Source: Aureicoccus marinus (GTDB lineage: Bacteria; Bacteroidota; Bacteroidia; Flavobacteriales; Flavobacteriaceae). From it: a stretch of DNA of 64,000 nucleotides. The notes beneath the pieces were generated by a model that made no database searches, was not told the origin of the DNA, and saw only the letters and a program-made list of their open reading frames with translations. Shown piece after piece: positions 1 to 9,732 of this stretch. Position numbers and translations under genes: made by a program. Positions within the stretch are counted from its first letter, which is position 1; every line of letters begins with the position of its first letter. The stretch is taken from assembly GCF_002954325.1 (NCBI RefSeq), contig NZ_MQVX01000001.1, positions 377,546-441,545 on the forward strand, read 5' to 3'.

Positions 1-92
1 CCTGTACGATTAACCGCTTGCAAAGCGCCGCAGAAATAGTGGAAGAAATGGTCGCGGAATGCCGACAACTGCAATCGGTTTCTTACCTCTAA
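1..92 (+). CDS. 3' end of a protein cut by the window edge, possibly nitronate monooxygenase
   Basis: An open frame enters from the left edge (first full codon at 3) and ends with TAA at 90-92. Its last ~29 residues read TINRLQSAAEIVEEMVAECR and a short tail, an amphipathic helix rich in Glu and Ala. C-terminal helices of this kind occur in nitronate monooxygenase/2-nitropropane dioxygenase proteins, but the fragment is too short to be certain. The stop overlaps the end of the convergent SRAP gene by four bases, like the tight convergent ends elsewhere in this window. That it is coding is likely; the function is a guess. Confidence 0.45.
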   Translation, partial: CTINRLQSAAEIVEEMVAECRQLQSVSYL

Positions 93-877
93 AGAATTCC
101 TTCCAAATCGGTATCAAAGAGCAGTTCTGGATAAGTGGCGTCTTCTAGAATTGCAGAGGTATTTCCTTTGTACTCTTTTCCTCTTAAGCGGTGAGTGGGA
201 TGAGCTTTAAGCACGCCTTCCGGGCTGGGCTGTACTATATTCGACAGAAAATCTTCCAAGAGTTCCTCTTCACACTCCCTCAACCAATTATCCGCTTGGT
301 CTTCCTCGAGGAAGACCGGCATACGGGCTTCCTTCATTTTGGGGTTGTTGTGAATTTTGGCCATCATGTCGTTGCCCTTGGTGGTGATGATGGTAAAGCT
401 TCTGATCCATTCCTCATTAGCTGGATTGAGCCAGTCACTGTATAGACCCGCTGCGATCAGTGGACTGTCGTCGGTTTTAGATACAAAAAACGGATAGGTA
501 TTCCCCTGAAAATGATGGTGTTCATAAAAGCCTTCCAAATAGATGAGACAGCGGTTGTTTTTAACAGCCGTGCGAAAGGCCGGTTTTTCTGTAAGGGTCT
601 CTGACCGGGCATTCAGGGTGTTGTTCCAAAGTTTCTTCTTGGACTCCTCATTTTTGACCCAATGCGGTATCAGCCCCCATTGTGCGACCGACGGAAAGTC
701 GGGAGAATCCGTCGTGTAGATCAAGAGCTTGGGATGACTGAAACCAGAGGCGTGAAACAAGGGCAAATCCGTATAGGGCAGTAGTTTTTTAGTGATCTCA
801 TCAATGGCTTTGAGATCACCTAATCGCTTGGCCTTATGCAGTTGCGTGTGCAGTTGAGTTTTAATGTCGTAACACAT
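89..877 (-). CDS. SRAP-domain protein (YedK/HMCES family), abasic-site DNA-protein crosslinker
   Basis: A 262-residue SOS-response-associated peptidase. The family forms a thiazolidine crosslink between its Cys2 and abasic sites in single-stranded DNA, protecting them during replication. The frame stays open nine codons further upstream, but the start is placed at 877 because it yields Met-Cys-Tyr-Asp, putting the obligatory cysteine at position 2 after Met removal. Other family signatures are WGLIPHW (67-73), NARSE (89-93), EGFYE (115-119, with the catalytic Glu) and a His at about 176 before RMPVFL (185-190). The usual His-Asp-Arg-Met-Pro block is widened by about eight residues. The protein is cytoplasmic and stands alone. 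It is divergent from the GT39 gene, with 75 bases between. Confidence 0.93.
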   Translation of the reverse strand: MCYDIKTQLHTQLHKAKRLGDLKAIDEITKKLLPYTDLPLFHASGFSHPKLLIYTTDSPDFPSVAQWGLIPHWVKNEESKKKLWNNTLNARSETLTEKPAFRTAVKNNRCLIYLEGFYEHHHFQGNTYPFFVSKTDDSPLIAAGLYSDWLNPANEEWIRSFTIITTKGNDMMAKIHNNPKMKEARMPVFLEEDQADNWLRECEEELLEDFLSNIVQPSPEGVLKAHPTHRLRGKEYKGNTSAILEDATYPELLFDTDLEGIL

Positions 878-952
878 CAGAAACAGGGATTTAGCGGCGG
901 TCATTTAAAGATAAGAATTGTGTACCTTGCCTGCCAAAATCAAGTCAGTAGA

Positions 953-2661
953 ATGTCTACCCTCGTTCAAAAATGGAGGAGTATTGATCCTTCCAATCGC
1001 CTCTTTTACATCTTTCTTTTTTGCTGGACGATTGCCGGTTGTTTGCAGTCCGCTTTTATGGAACTCTCCGGAGAGGAGGCCTACTACTGGATGTTTGCAC
1101 AGCAGTTGGAGTGGGGGTTTTTGGATCACCCGCCTCTGGTCGCCTTTTTTACCCAACTGGGTTACTTCTGGCTGCCGACCAATTTAGGAGCGCGCCTGTT
1201 TATGGTCTTGCTCAGCACAGGAACATTTTATGTGCTTTACCGCACTATAGAACCGAGGAATCCCAGATTGCTCATCACCATGGCCCTGGGGCTGGTCGCT
1301 TTTCACGCCGGGAGTTTTTTGATCAAACCGATGTGCCCTTGATCTTTTTTGAGGCCCTGTTTTTGTTGGCCTATAAGGAATACCTAAGGGAAGATGGCTG
1401 GAAGCAAATCCTGCTCATGGCTGTGAGTATTGCCGGGATGTTCCTCAGCAAATACCACGGAGCCTTGGTCGTCCTTCTCGTGGTGGCGTCTTACCCGGCG
1501 GTGACCAAAAGAAGGTCATTCTGGGCAGTGGTCGGTCTGGTCGTTTTATTGATGTTGCCCCATACCTACTGGCAATATACCCACGATTGGGCCAGTATTC
1601 GATTTCACTTGCAGGGCCGTTCCGATATCACCTTTAAGTGGAATAACTTGTTCAATTACCTCTGGAGTCAACCGCTGATTTTGGGGCCACTGGTGAGCTT
1701 GGTGCTTATGCCGGCAGCCTTTCTTTATAAAAGCCAGGACCGATTTGAACGGGCCTTACGGTTTGTTTTTATTGGGGTTTTGGTCTTTTTCTTGCTGAGT
1801 TCCATTCGTGTATATATTCACAAACACTGGACGAGTATAGCCGTATTGCCTGGTTTGATTCTGGCCTATAACTACCTTATTCCTCGAGAAAAGTGGCAAA
1901 AGTACTTGCGTACCCTGACCCTGATCACTTTGGTGCTTTTGGTACCCGCGCGCCTCTATTACGTCTATGATTTTGTGCCGGACAAATGGGATGGAAATCT
2001 AGAAGTCTTGCACAACTGGCAAAGTTGGGCTGAGGAATTAGACTCCATCGCAGGGGAGCGAGAAGTGGTTTTTTTAAACTCGTATGAGAACGCCTCCCGT
2101 TATACCTACATGACGGGTAAGCCGGCGCATTGTGTGAGCAATTACTTTTTTAACAATACCCACTTTGACTACTGGGATGGGGAAGATCGCCTTCAGGGTA
2201 AATCGGTATTCCTGATCAACAACAAACGAAAAAATCAAGAGTTCAAGACCTACAATACTGGCATTAATGTTGAGATCCGCTACCGGGAGATCGACAATTA
2301 CCGCTCCTATTCAAAGGTGTGGGTGGAGCCTCTTGACGAAATCGAGGACATGCAGGCAGGGGGAAAAAGAAAGCTCCGGGTATTGGTCACCAATAATCAC
2401 AGCTACGAGGTGAGCGCTAAAAACAATCCCGAATTGCCACCGTATTTGGGTTATTTCTTCCTAAAAGGCCAGGGGCGGGGCTATTCCGATGGGTTATCCG
2501 CTGAAGCTCTGGAATTGGCTCCTGGGGAATCGGTAGAAATGGAATTCACAGTGAAGGCTCCTGAAAAACCCGGAAACTATCAACTGCGTTTTGGGGTGCA
2601 AACAGCATGGATACCTGCGACCATTAACAGCCGCAGGCATGCTTTAAAGGTTACAGACTAG
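953..2661 (+). pseudogene. Glycosyltransferase family 39 (ArnT/PMT-like) membrane protein, broken by one frameshift
   Basis: The N-terminal part starts at ATG 953 and runs in one frame to a stop at 1340-1342. It holds the GT39 first-loop signature (GEEAYYW followed by LDHPPLVA), which binds polyprenyl-phosphate sugar donors. The rest continues in the +1-shifted frame to 2661 with several membrane helices and a soluble C-terminal beta domain. The frames meet at 1327-1331, where SFLIKP should be followed by DVPLIFF, the conserved Pro-Asp-x-Pro-Leu motif of GT39. One extra G at ccg|atg would restore a ~569-residue protein. The ~1.3 kb downstream frame has no other lesion, so the break is very recent or a sequencing error. 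The expected product is an inner-membrane enzyme that moves a sugar from an undecaprenyl-phosphate carrier to an envelope acceptor; the substrate is unknown. Confidence 0.8.
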
Positions 2662-2663
2662 GC

Positions 2664-4901
2664 TTAATCGAGAACGAAGCGTTCTTTGAGAACATTGACG
2701 GAATTTCCACCGACCATCACCTCAAATTCTCCAGGTTCAACCACCCATTTGTACTGGTGGTCAAAATACCCCAGTTCTCTCCCTGTAAGGGTAAACCGCA
2801 GCAGTACAGAGGCACCCGCTTGCAGGTAAACTTTTTCGAATCCTTTGAGTTCTTTGATTGGTCGAACTTGATTCGCGACCAAATCGCGTACGTACAACTG
2901 GGCCACTTCTTCTCCAGCTCGTTTACCTTTATTTTCCAGTACGACTTCCACCTGAACCGCTTTAGGGTTCGACGCGTCTACCTTGAGATCAGAATAGGCA
3001 AATTCGGAATAACTCAAACCGTAACCGAAAGGAAAAAGAGGGCTCTTTTCGGAATCCATATAATGCGACCAAAAGACGATAGGCTGTGGGTCTGGTCGGC
3101 TTCCGTTGTATTGGTTGTAGTAGATCGGTACCTGCCCCAAATTACGTGGAAAGGTCATTGGTAACTTACCCGCTGGGTTGTAGTCTCCAAAGACGACATC
3201 CGCTACGGCATTTCCGGCCTGACTCCCCGGCTGCCAGCACTCCAGAATGGCGGGAATGTTTTCGGCTTCCCAAGAGAGGGTTAGAGGACGACCGTTGAAT
3301 AAAAGCAAGACCATATTGGAATTGGCTTTATGCAGGGCTCTGATCAATTGGGGTTGAATACCGGGCAACCCAATTTCAGCTCGACTGCGGGCTTCCCCAC
3401 TTTGGAAGCCATGCTCCCCAGCGACCAAGACCACTACATCGGCCTCTTTGGCGGCGGCAACCGCTTCTTCCAAACCGCTCAAATCATCTTCATTGACTTT
3501 GACTTCTTGTACAAAGGCGACTTCAGGATCAAAATATTCAGGGCCCTTGATGTACTTCAGATAGGGGTTTTGAGCACTTAAACCTTCCCAAACGGACACC
3601 GCGCTGTTATCGTCTGAAGCAATCCTCCAGCTGCCCAACGGGCTGTTTTTATCTTTGGCCATCGCACCGACGACTAAGATGTTCTTTTGCTTCTTTCCGA
3701 GTGGTAAAAGCTCGCCTTCATTTTTTAATAAAACCATACTGCGGCGGGCCATATCCCGAACCCCTGCTTGGTGATCTGCGTGGTAAATGCGTTCCTTTTC
3801 TCGTTCCAGGTCACAGTAACGGTAAGGATCTTCAAAAAGACCCAATTCAAATTTGACTTTAAGAATTCGCCGCACTGCTTCGTCAATAACGGCTTCATCA
3901 ACTTTGCCTTCGCGAACAAGGGCCGCCAGGTGGGCCACATAGGTGCCCGATTCCATTTCCATATCAGAACCTGCGATAGAAGCTTTTAAGGCTGCGTCCT
4001 TCTCATCGGCAGCAAATCCATGGGCGACCATTTCCTGAGTTGAAGCCCAATCCGAGACGACAAATCCTTGGAAGTTCATTTTTCCTTTCAGCATTTCGCG
4101 TTGCAAAAAGGCGTTTCCGGTTACCGGTACGCCATTCAGCAGGTTAAACCCATTCATCACCGACTTGACATCCGCATCAACGGCTGCCTGAAAAGGAGGG
4201 AGCACCTGGTTGTAGAGGGTATGGGTGCCGATATCCACGATTCCGTATTCGATTCCGCCTTCTACAAAACCATAGGCGGCAAAATGCTTCGCTGTTGCGG
4301 CAATGGTATTGGGGGCGCTGAGGTCACTTCCCTGGAAACCGCGAACACGGGCCGTTGCTATTTTACTCCCCAGATAGGGATCTTCTCCTGCTCCTTCCAT
4401 AACTCGTCCCCAACGGGCGTCTCTTGAGATATCAACCATAGGGGCAAAGGTCCAATTGAGCCCCACCGCAGAAGCTTCATTGGCGGCGATGGAGGCAGAT
4501 TGTTCGATCGCTTTTAAATCCCAGCTGGCCGCTTCGGCCAAGGGAATAGGCGAAAGGGTTTTGTAACCGTGAATCACATCAAACCCAAAGAGCAAAGGGA
4601 TTCCCAAACGGGATTCTTCCACCACTAGTTTTTGAAGCTTGTGGACTTCTTCCACTCCGCGAACACTCAGCATGGCGCCCACCCAGCCTTTGCGAAGGTG
4701 TTCGTATTTAACCGCAGCGTTTCCGCCTGTAGGGGCAGGACCGGTGACATCGTAAAAACCATTGTATTGATTCATCTGACCGACCTTTTCTTCCAGGGTC
4801 ATCAACTGCATCAAAGAATCCACTTGAGCGTCGTAGTTTTTTTGTGCCATAAGCGAAAGGGAGCCCAGTAAACAGGCTACTAGGAGTTTATGCTTGAACA
4901 T
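2664..4901 (-). CDS. bglX: Periplasmic beta-glucosidase, glycoside hydrolase family 3
   Basis: A 745-residue GH3 enzyme of the BglX type, releasing terminal beta-D-glucosyl residues from oligosaccharides in the periplasm. A signal peptide (1-19, cleaved near LSLMA-Q) precedes the (beta/alpha)8 domain, with KHFAAYG at 205-211 and the catalytic nucleophile Asp in VVSDWAS (Asp284). The second alpha/beta sandwich domain follows at about 390-620 with LLKNEGELLPL and GEHGFQSGEARSRAEIGLPG, and a C-terminal fibronectin III-like domain ends the protein. The length matches E. coli BglX (765). There is no SusC/SusD pair beside it, so it is a free-standing enzyme rather than part of a polysaccharide utilization locus. 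It is convergent with the GT39 gene, with two bases between the stops. Confidence 0.93.
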   Translation of the reverse strand: MFKHKLLVACLLGSLSLMAQKNYDAQVDSLMQLMTLEEKVGQMNQYNGFYDVTGPAPTGGNAAVKYEHLRKGWVGAMLSVRGVEEVHKLQKLVVEESRLGIPLLFGFDVIHGYKTLSPIPLAEAASWDLKAIEQSASIAANEASAVGLNWTFAPMVDISRDARWGRVMEGAGEDPYLGSKIATARVRGFQGSDLSAPNTIAATAKHFAAYGFVEGGIEYGIVDIGTHTLYNQVLPPFQAAVDADVKSVMNGFNLLNGVPVTGNAFLQREMLKGKMNFQGFVVSDWASTQEMVAHGFAADEKDAALKASIAGSDMEMESGTYVAHLAALVREGKVDEAVIDEAVRRILKVKFELGLFEDPYRYCDLEREKERIYHADHQAGVRDMARRSMVLLKNEGELLPLGKKQKNILVVGAMAKDKNSPLGSWRIASDDNSAVSVWEGLSAQNPYLKYIKGPEYFDPEVAFVQEVKVNEDDLSGLEEAVAAAKEADVVVLVAGEHGFQSGEARSRAEIGLPGIQPQLIRALHKANSNMVLLLFNGRPLTLSWEAENIPAILECWQPGSQAGNAVADVVFGDYNPAGKLPMTFPRNLGQVPIYYNQYNGSRPDPQPIVFWSHYMDSEKSPLFPFGYGLSYSEFAYSDLKVDASNPKAVQVEVVLENKGKRAGEEVAQLYVRDLVANQVRPIKELKGFEKVYLQAGASVLLRFTLTGRELGYFDHQYKWVVEPGEFEVMVGGNSVNVLKERFVLD

Positions 4902-5035
4902 AATTTGAAATTGATTCTGAATAGGGTTAGCGTCGAATTTAACCCAAATCCCTCAGAGAAAAGGAGGGAAAAGCGATATTTGTGGCCTGAAAACGATTTC
5001 GTAGTTCATAAATCTTTCAATAAGTCCTTTTGCCC

Positions 5036-5812
5036 ATGAATTCTCGCCAAGAACAACTCGCCGCCTTCGATCGCTTATTAACTATTATGGACGAATTGCG
5101 CGAGCAATGCCCCTGGGATAAAAAACAAACCCTGGAGTCTCTGCGTCACCTGACGATAGAAGAGACTTATGAGCTTGGTGACGCCATCTTAGACAACGAT
5201 TTGGAAGAAATCAGCAAAGAGTTGGGCGATCTGTTGCTCCATATTGTTTTTTACGCTCGAATTGGTCGGGAAAAACAGGCCTTTGATATTGCCGATGTGG
5301 CCAACGGGATCTGCGATAAACTGATTCACCGCCACCCCCACATCTATGGCGATGTAGATGTTGATAATGAGGAGGATGTCAAGGCCAATTGGGAAGCGAT
5401 AAAACTCAAAGAAGGTAAAAGAAGCGTTTTAGAAGGAGTGCCCAGAAGCCTACCAGCTCTTGTCAAAGCCGGGCGCATTCAAGAAAAAGTGGCGGGTGCC
5501 GGATTTGATTGGGAAAAACCGGAACAGGTCTACCAGAAGCTCGAAGAAGAAATGGGGGAGTTACAGACCGAAGTCCAGGGCGGAGACCTGAACAAAATAG
5601 AAGCCGAATTCGGGGATGTTCTATTCTCGATGGTTAACTATGCTCGGTTTTTAGGGGTTAATCCTGAAAATGCCTTAGAGAGAACCAACAAGAAATTTTC
5701 GAGACGCTTTCAATACCTGGAAAAAAGGGCTAAGGCTGCCGGTCAGAATCTTCAGGAAATGAGTCTAGAAGAAATGGACCAGTATTGGGAAGAAGCCAAA
5801 CAACATGATTAG
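5036..5812 (+). CDS. mazG: Nucleoside triphosphate pyrophosphohydrolase MazG
   Basis: A 258-residue cytoplasmic enzyme that hydrolyses NTPs and dNTPs to monophosphates and pyrophosphate, a house-cleaning and alarmone-modulating role. Two MazG domains are visible. The first (about 10-115) has CPWDKKQTLESLRHLTIEE and the metal-binding EETYEL and ELGDLL acidic helices. The second (about 165-240) has EEEMGEL and EFGDVLFS. The length is typical (E. coli 263). ATG 5036 is chosen over an in-frame TTG two codons upstream. The last bases overlap the MATE gene start by eight bases, so the two are probably cotranscribed and translationally coupled. Confidence 0.95.
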   Translation: MNSRQEQLAAFDRLLTIMDELREQCPWDKKQTLESLRHLTIEETYELGDAILDNDLEEISKELGDLLLHIVFYARIGREKQAFDIADVANGICDKLIHRHPHIYGDVDVDNEEDVKANWEAIKLKEGKRSVLEGVPRSLPALVKAGRIQEKVAGAGFDWEKPEQVYQKLEEEMGELQTEVQGGDLNKIEAEFGDVLFSMVNYARFLGVNPENALERTNKKFSRRFQYLEKRAKAAGQNLQEMSLEEMDQYWEEAKQHD

Positions 5813-7196
5813 TATACTGCAGTCTTACACTCGTGACTTTGGAGCGCACCTGCGATTGGCTTATCCCGTCATTCTCGGCATGCTGGGCCATACCTTTGTG
5901 GCCTTTGCTGACAACGTGATGGTCGGGCAATTGGGACCGGCAGAACTGGCTGCGGTCTCTTTGGGGAACAGTTTTGTGTTTATTGGGATGTCTTTGGGGA
6001 TTGGATTTTCCGTTGCCATTACCCCTTTGGTCGCAGAAGCAGATGGAGAAGGAGACAATTCCAAGGCCAAGAATGCACTCAAGCACGGACTGATTTTATG
6101 TACCACCTTGGGAGTTTTGCTGTTCGCCATGATTTGGCTGGCCAAACCCTTATTGGCGCATATGGATCAGCCCGAGGAAGTGGTGGAGTTGGCCAAGCCC
6201 TATTTGGATCTGGTCGCGATTAGCTTAATTCCTTTGGTCATCTTCCAGGCCTTCAAGCAGTTTTCGGAGGGCATGTCCCAAACCAAATTCCCGATGTACG
6301 CCACTTTGTTGGCCAATGTGGTGAATATCCTTTTGAATTATATCCTCATTTTCGGAAAATGGGGAGCGCCAGAAATGGGAGTGGTAGGCGCGGCCATCGG
6401 AACCTTGGTCTCTCGAGTTCTGATGCTATTCTTTCTCTGGGGTGTTTTGTATCGGGACCGTCGTCTAAAACCTTTCGTCAGTGGGTTTGCTTTCAATAGG
6501 ACGAGGAAGGTTTATTTCAAGAAGATCTTGTCTCTCGGATTTCCGACCGCCTTACAGATGTTTTTTGAGGTGGCCATTTTTACGGCGGCCATCTGGTTGA
6601 GTGGTGTTCTTGGAAAGAATGCCCAAGCGGCCAATCAGATCGCCCTGAATTTGAGTAGTATGACCTTCATGGTGGGTATGGGACTGAGTGCCGCGGCCAT
6701 GATTCGTGTCGGGAATCAAAAAGGACTGGGGAATTGGTCTGAGCTCAAACGCCTGGCCCACTCTCTCTTCTTTTTGACTTTTTTAATCGAGGTGATTTTT
6801 GCCTTGGGATTTTGGTTGGGGGCTGATTATTTACCGACGATTTATTTGGACGAAAACAACCTTGCCTTGCAAGCAGAAAACACCGAAGTCATACTGCGGG
6901 CTTCCCGATTGCTTGTGCTCGCTGCCATCTTCCAAATTTCCGATGGGTTGCAGGTGGTCGTCTTGGGCGCCTTAAGGGGGCTTCAGGATGTACGCATTCC
7001 AACCTTGATCACCTTCATCGCCTATTGGTGTATTGGATTCCCTATTTCTTATTACCTCGGGATACAAGGTGGCCTGGAAGGAAGGGGTATTTGGATCGGG
7101 CTTTTAGCCGGTCTCACGGCTTCCGCCCTAATGTTGTATCTTCGGTTTCGATATTTAACAAATAAACTCCTGTTGGAGCCTTTGCCTTCTCGTTGA
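5805..7196 (+). CDS. MATE family multidrug/Na+ antiporter (NorM-like)
   Basis: A 463-residue inner-membrane exporter with about twelve hydrophobic helices in two homologous halves. Family features include GMLGHTFVAFADNVMVGQLG near the N-terminus and the equivalent FPTALQMFFE stretch opening the second half near residue 245. MATE proteins expel cationic drugs and metabolites in exchange for Na+ or H+; the substrate cannot be read from sequence. It overlaps the mazG stop by eight bases, indicating coupling. The length is normal for the family. Confidence 0.92.
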   Translation: MISILQSYTRDFGAHLRLAYPVILGMLGHTFVAFADNVMVGQLGPAELAAVSLGNSFVFIGMSLGIGFSVAITPLVAEADGEGDNSKAKNALKHGLILCTTLGVLLFAMIWLAKPLLAHMDQPEEVVELAKPYLDLVAISLIPLVIFQAFKQFSEGMSQTKFPMYATLLANVVNILLNYILIFGKWGAPEMGVVGAAIGTLVSRVLMLFFLWGVLYRDRRLKPFVSGFAFNRTRKVYFKKILSLGFPTALQMFFEVAIFTAAIWLSGVLGKNAQAANQIALNLSSMTFMVGMGLSAAAMIRVGNQKGLGNWSELKRLAHSLFFLTFLIEVIFALGFWLGADYLPTIYLDENNLALQAENTEVILRASRLLVLAAIFQISDGLQVVVLGALRGLQDVRIPTLITFIAYWCIGFPISYYLGIQGGLEGRGIWIGLLAGLTASALMLYLRFRYLTNKLLLEPLPSR

Positions 7197-7215
7197 GGCT
7201 CCCCCTGAATGCTTT

Positions 7216-7443
7216 ATGGACGTACCCAAGTTTTTGTTGGCTGATAATACGGATTATCCCAATGGCATCTTCATTGTGCATACCGAGTATCCACGTTTCA
7301 TTATCAACCTCGAAAACGATGAGGTCGAATGGCTGGAAGAGTTTAGCCAAGAAGATCGTTCTGAATTGGAACTCGAAGCCGAGAACCTGATCGATGCCGC
7401 TACGGCATTTTACGATCGCGAGGTTCACCGCTACGCCGATTAG
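7216..7443 (+). CDS. Small conserved acidic protein of unknown function
   Basis: A 75-residue acidic cytoplasmic protein starting MDVPKFLLADNTDYP. It contains an aromatic/hydrophobic beta-rich half (FIVHTEYPRFIINL) and a Glu/Asp-rich helical half. I recall near-identical small proteins in many flavobacteria without a known function. It begins 19 bases after the MATE stop and ends 22 bases before the PAP2 start, so it sits inside the mazG-MATE-PAP2-GT39 transcription unit. No metal-binding or catalytic motif is evident. Confidence 0.75.
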   Translation: MDVPKFLLADNTDYPNGIFIVHTEYPRFIINLENDEVEWLEEFSQEDRSELELEAENLIDAATAFYDREVHRYAD

Positions 7444-7465
7444 TCACTTTTAAATTGCCCCTGTT

Positions 7466-8053
7466 TTGGAAGGACTCCTCGAACTGGACAAAGAACTCTT
7501 TGTATTTCTAAATAATCTGGGTTCCCCAACCTTTGATGGGTTTTGGATGTTCATTACCGGGAAGTGGAATGCCATACCCCTTTACGCTTTTTTACTCTTT
7601 TTGACCTATCGCACCCTGGGTTGGAAGCAAACGCTTGTCAGTTTGTTGTTTGTCGGATTATTAATTACGGCGACCGACCAGCTGGCCAATGCATTTAAAT
7701 ACGGTTTTGAACGACTTCGTCCTTGTCATGACCCGGACCTCTTTGAGCGTATTCGGCTGGTGAAACCAAGATGCGGCGGTAAGTTTGGCTACTTCTCGGC
7801 CCATGCGTCCAATTCCTTTGCCATGGCCGTTTTCTTTTTCCGCTTACTCTCTTTTAAATGGGGAAAGAGGATGCTGGCCCTTTTGTTTTGGGCTCTACTG
7901 GTGGCTTACAGCCGGATTTATATCGGAGTTCACTTTCCTTTGGATGTGGTTACGGGCATCGCTATTGGCAGCGGATTGGGGATCTTGTTTTCCCTTCTTT
8001 TCAAAAAAGCAGTTGAACGGTATCTCCCGGATACGTTAATGCCAGGTCAATGA
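7466..8053 (+). CDS. PAP2-family membrane lipid phosphatase
   Basis: A 195-residue integral membrane phosphatase. The three PAP2 motifs are present: KYGFERLRP (the K-x6-RP motif), FSAHASNSFA (the PSGH-equivalent with catalytic His) and SRIYIGVHFPLDVVTG (SR-x5-H-x3-D). Such enzymes dephosphorylate lipid pyrophosphates such as undecaprenyl-PP or phosphatidic/phosphatidylglycerol phosphates on the outer face of the inner membrane. The start is taken as TTG 7466, because an in-frame stop lies 15 bases upstream and the next Met would delete the first helix. The stop overlaps the GT39 start by ATGA, suggesting coupling and a shared role with undecaprenyl-phosphate sugars. Confidence 0.87.
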   Translation: MEGLLELDKELFVFLNNLGSPTFDGFWMFITGKWNAIPLYAFLLFLTYRTLGWKQTLVSLLFVGLLITATDQLANAFKYGFERLRPCHDPDLFERIRLVKPRCGGKFGYFSAHASNSFAMAVFFFRLLSFKWGKRMLALLFWALLVAYSRIYIGVHFPLDVVTGIAIGSGLGILFSLLFKKAVERYLPDTLMPGQ

Positions 8054-9732
8054 TTTCGGATCGTCGGTATTACCTGCTGTTGGGACTCTTGATCTGGGTA
8101 ATGGTCATGGGACTTCCGGTGACCCTTTTCGAAAACGATTCCAATCAATTTGCCGTAATGGCCCTGCGGATGGTGCAGGAGAACGATTTCCTTCGGCTAT
8201 TTAAAGGGACTGAAGAGTACCTCGATAAACCGCATTTACACTATTGGTTGGCGGCTGGAAGTTTTTCGTTATTCGGTGTTTCGGAATTCGCCTACCGCTT
8301 ACCCGCTTTATTGGTGCTCCTCTTAGGAGCTTACAGTTGCTATGGATTGGCCAGCTTACTGTACCGTCGTTCTGCCGGGAAGTTGGCTTCGTTAATTTTT
8401 TTAAGCTCACAGACCATTGTATTGTCCGCGATTGACGTTCGAACAGATGCCGTCTTAACAGGCTTCAGCATCTTTGCTATTTGGAAATTGATCGCCTTTA
8501 TAGAAACCCGAAAGACCAACGCCCTTTTTTGGGGGGCGATAGGCGCAGGACTCGCATTTTCAACCAAGGGACAGATCGCCTTGGTGGTCATCGGAATGAC
8601 TGTACTCTGTCATTTGGCTTATACCAGGCAGTGGAAAAGACTATTGGATGCAAGACTATTACTGGCTCTTGGAGTATTTGCTTTGACCATCAGCCCCATG
8701 CTTTACGCCTACTATCAACAGTTTGATTTACATCCCGAAAAAATCATTCGTGGTAGAGGGGATCGAAGTGGGATCTATTTTATTTTCTGGGAGCAGAGTT
8801 TTGAACGCATGAGTGGCGAAGGAATGGGCAAAAACAGCTCCGATTATTTCTTTTTCTTCCACAGCTTTTTATGGGTGATTCTACCCTGGACGGTATTGAG
8901 TTTATTGGCCCTTTGGGTAAGGACTTCTCAGGCGATCAAGCTACGACTCAGGAAGGTGCGTGGCCTGGAGTTTGCCACCCTCGGCGCTTTGTTTATTATT
9001 TTTCCACTGATCAGTTTTGCTCAATTTAAACTCCCGCATTACCTCAATGTTTTGATGCCTCTGTACGCCGTTCTGACTGCGGGCTATTTGGATACCCTTG
9101 ACCGTCGTCAAAGCGGGCGCTTGATGAAAATACTGTTGCCTATTCACTACACCATTTTATCGTTGTGCTTTGTAGTCATTTGTCTTTTGGTCTTCTTCGT
9201 CTTTCCTCTGGACTCGGCATTTGCCTACTTCCTGTTCTTTATGGGATTGATCTGCATGGTTCTTTATATACTCAAGATTGACCCCCCTTTTCCGCGTCTG
9301 ATCACCTTGGTTGTATCCACTTCATTACTGATCAATGCGGTACTTAACTTGCATTTTTATCCGCGTCTACTCCATTACCAGGGAGGGTCCGAAATGGCCA
9401 AACTAATCAAGGAAAAGCAAATTGACGCCCAAGGGATTTACAAATGGTCCGATGACCACACTTGGGCCTTGGATTTTTACAACCGCCGTCCAACACCTGT
9501 TTTTGACCCTAATACAGATCTTGAAGAGGGCCAGGAAATTTGGCTCTATACCAATGAAAAACAGAAAGTAGACCTTTTCAACCAAGGTTGGGAGTGGTCG
9601 GAAGAATTGGAGGTGGATCAGTTCCGTATTACCCGTTTGCAAGCTCGTTTTTTAAACCCGCACAGTCGCAAAGAGGTTCTCAGAAAGCATTATTTACTCA
9701 AGATGACGGAAGCTCCTCATCAGAAGGAATAG
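8050..9732 (+). CDS. Glycosyltransferase family 39 (ArnT-like) membrane enzyme
   Basis: A 560-residue integral membrane glycosyltransferase. The first periplasmic loop carries ND-SNQFAVMALRMVQENDF followed by YLDKPHLHYWL, matching the ArnT/GT39 layout of an acidic pair and the DKPPLxYW motif. A second conserved stretch, DVRTDAVLTGF, lies near residue 122. About ten membrane helices precede a soluble C-terminal tail. It should use a polyprenyl-phosphate sugar to glycosylate an envelope lipid or glycan; ArnT itself adds aminoarabinose to lipid A, but that substrate is not implied here. It is coupled to the PAP2 phosphatase by a four-base overlap. Its 3' end overlaps the convergent flippase-like gene by 35 bases. 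Confidence 0.88.
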   Translation: MISDRRYYLLLGLLIWVMVMGLPVTLFENDSNQFAVMALRMVQENDFLRLFKGTEEYLDKPHLHYWLAAGSFSLFGVSEFAYRLPALLVLLLGAYSCYGLASLLYRRSAGKLASLIFLSSQTIVLSAIDVRTDAVLTGFSIFAIWKLIAFIETRKTNALFWGAIGAGLAFSTKGQIALVVIGMTVLCHLAYTRQWKRLLDARLLLALGVFALTISPMLYAYYQQFDLHPEKIIRGRGDRSGIYFIFWEQSFERMSGEGMGKNSSDYFFFFHSFLWVILPWTVLSLLALWVRTSQAIKLRLRKVRGLEFATLGALFIIFPLISFAQFKLPHYLNVLMPLYAVLTAGYLDTLDRRQSGRLMKILLPIHYTILSLCFVVICLLVFFVFPLDSAFAYFLFFMGLICMVLYILKIDPPFPRLITLVVSTSLLINAVLNLHFYPRLLHYQGGSEMAKLIKEKQIDAQGIYKWSDDHTWALDFYNRRPTPVFDPNTDLEEGQEIWLYTNEKQKVDLFNQGWEWSEELEVDQFRITRLQARFLNPHSRKEVLRKHYLLKMTEAPHQKE

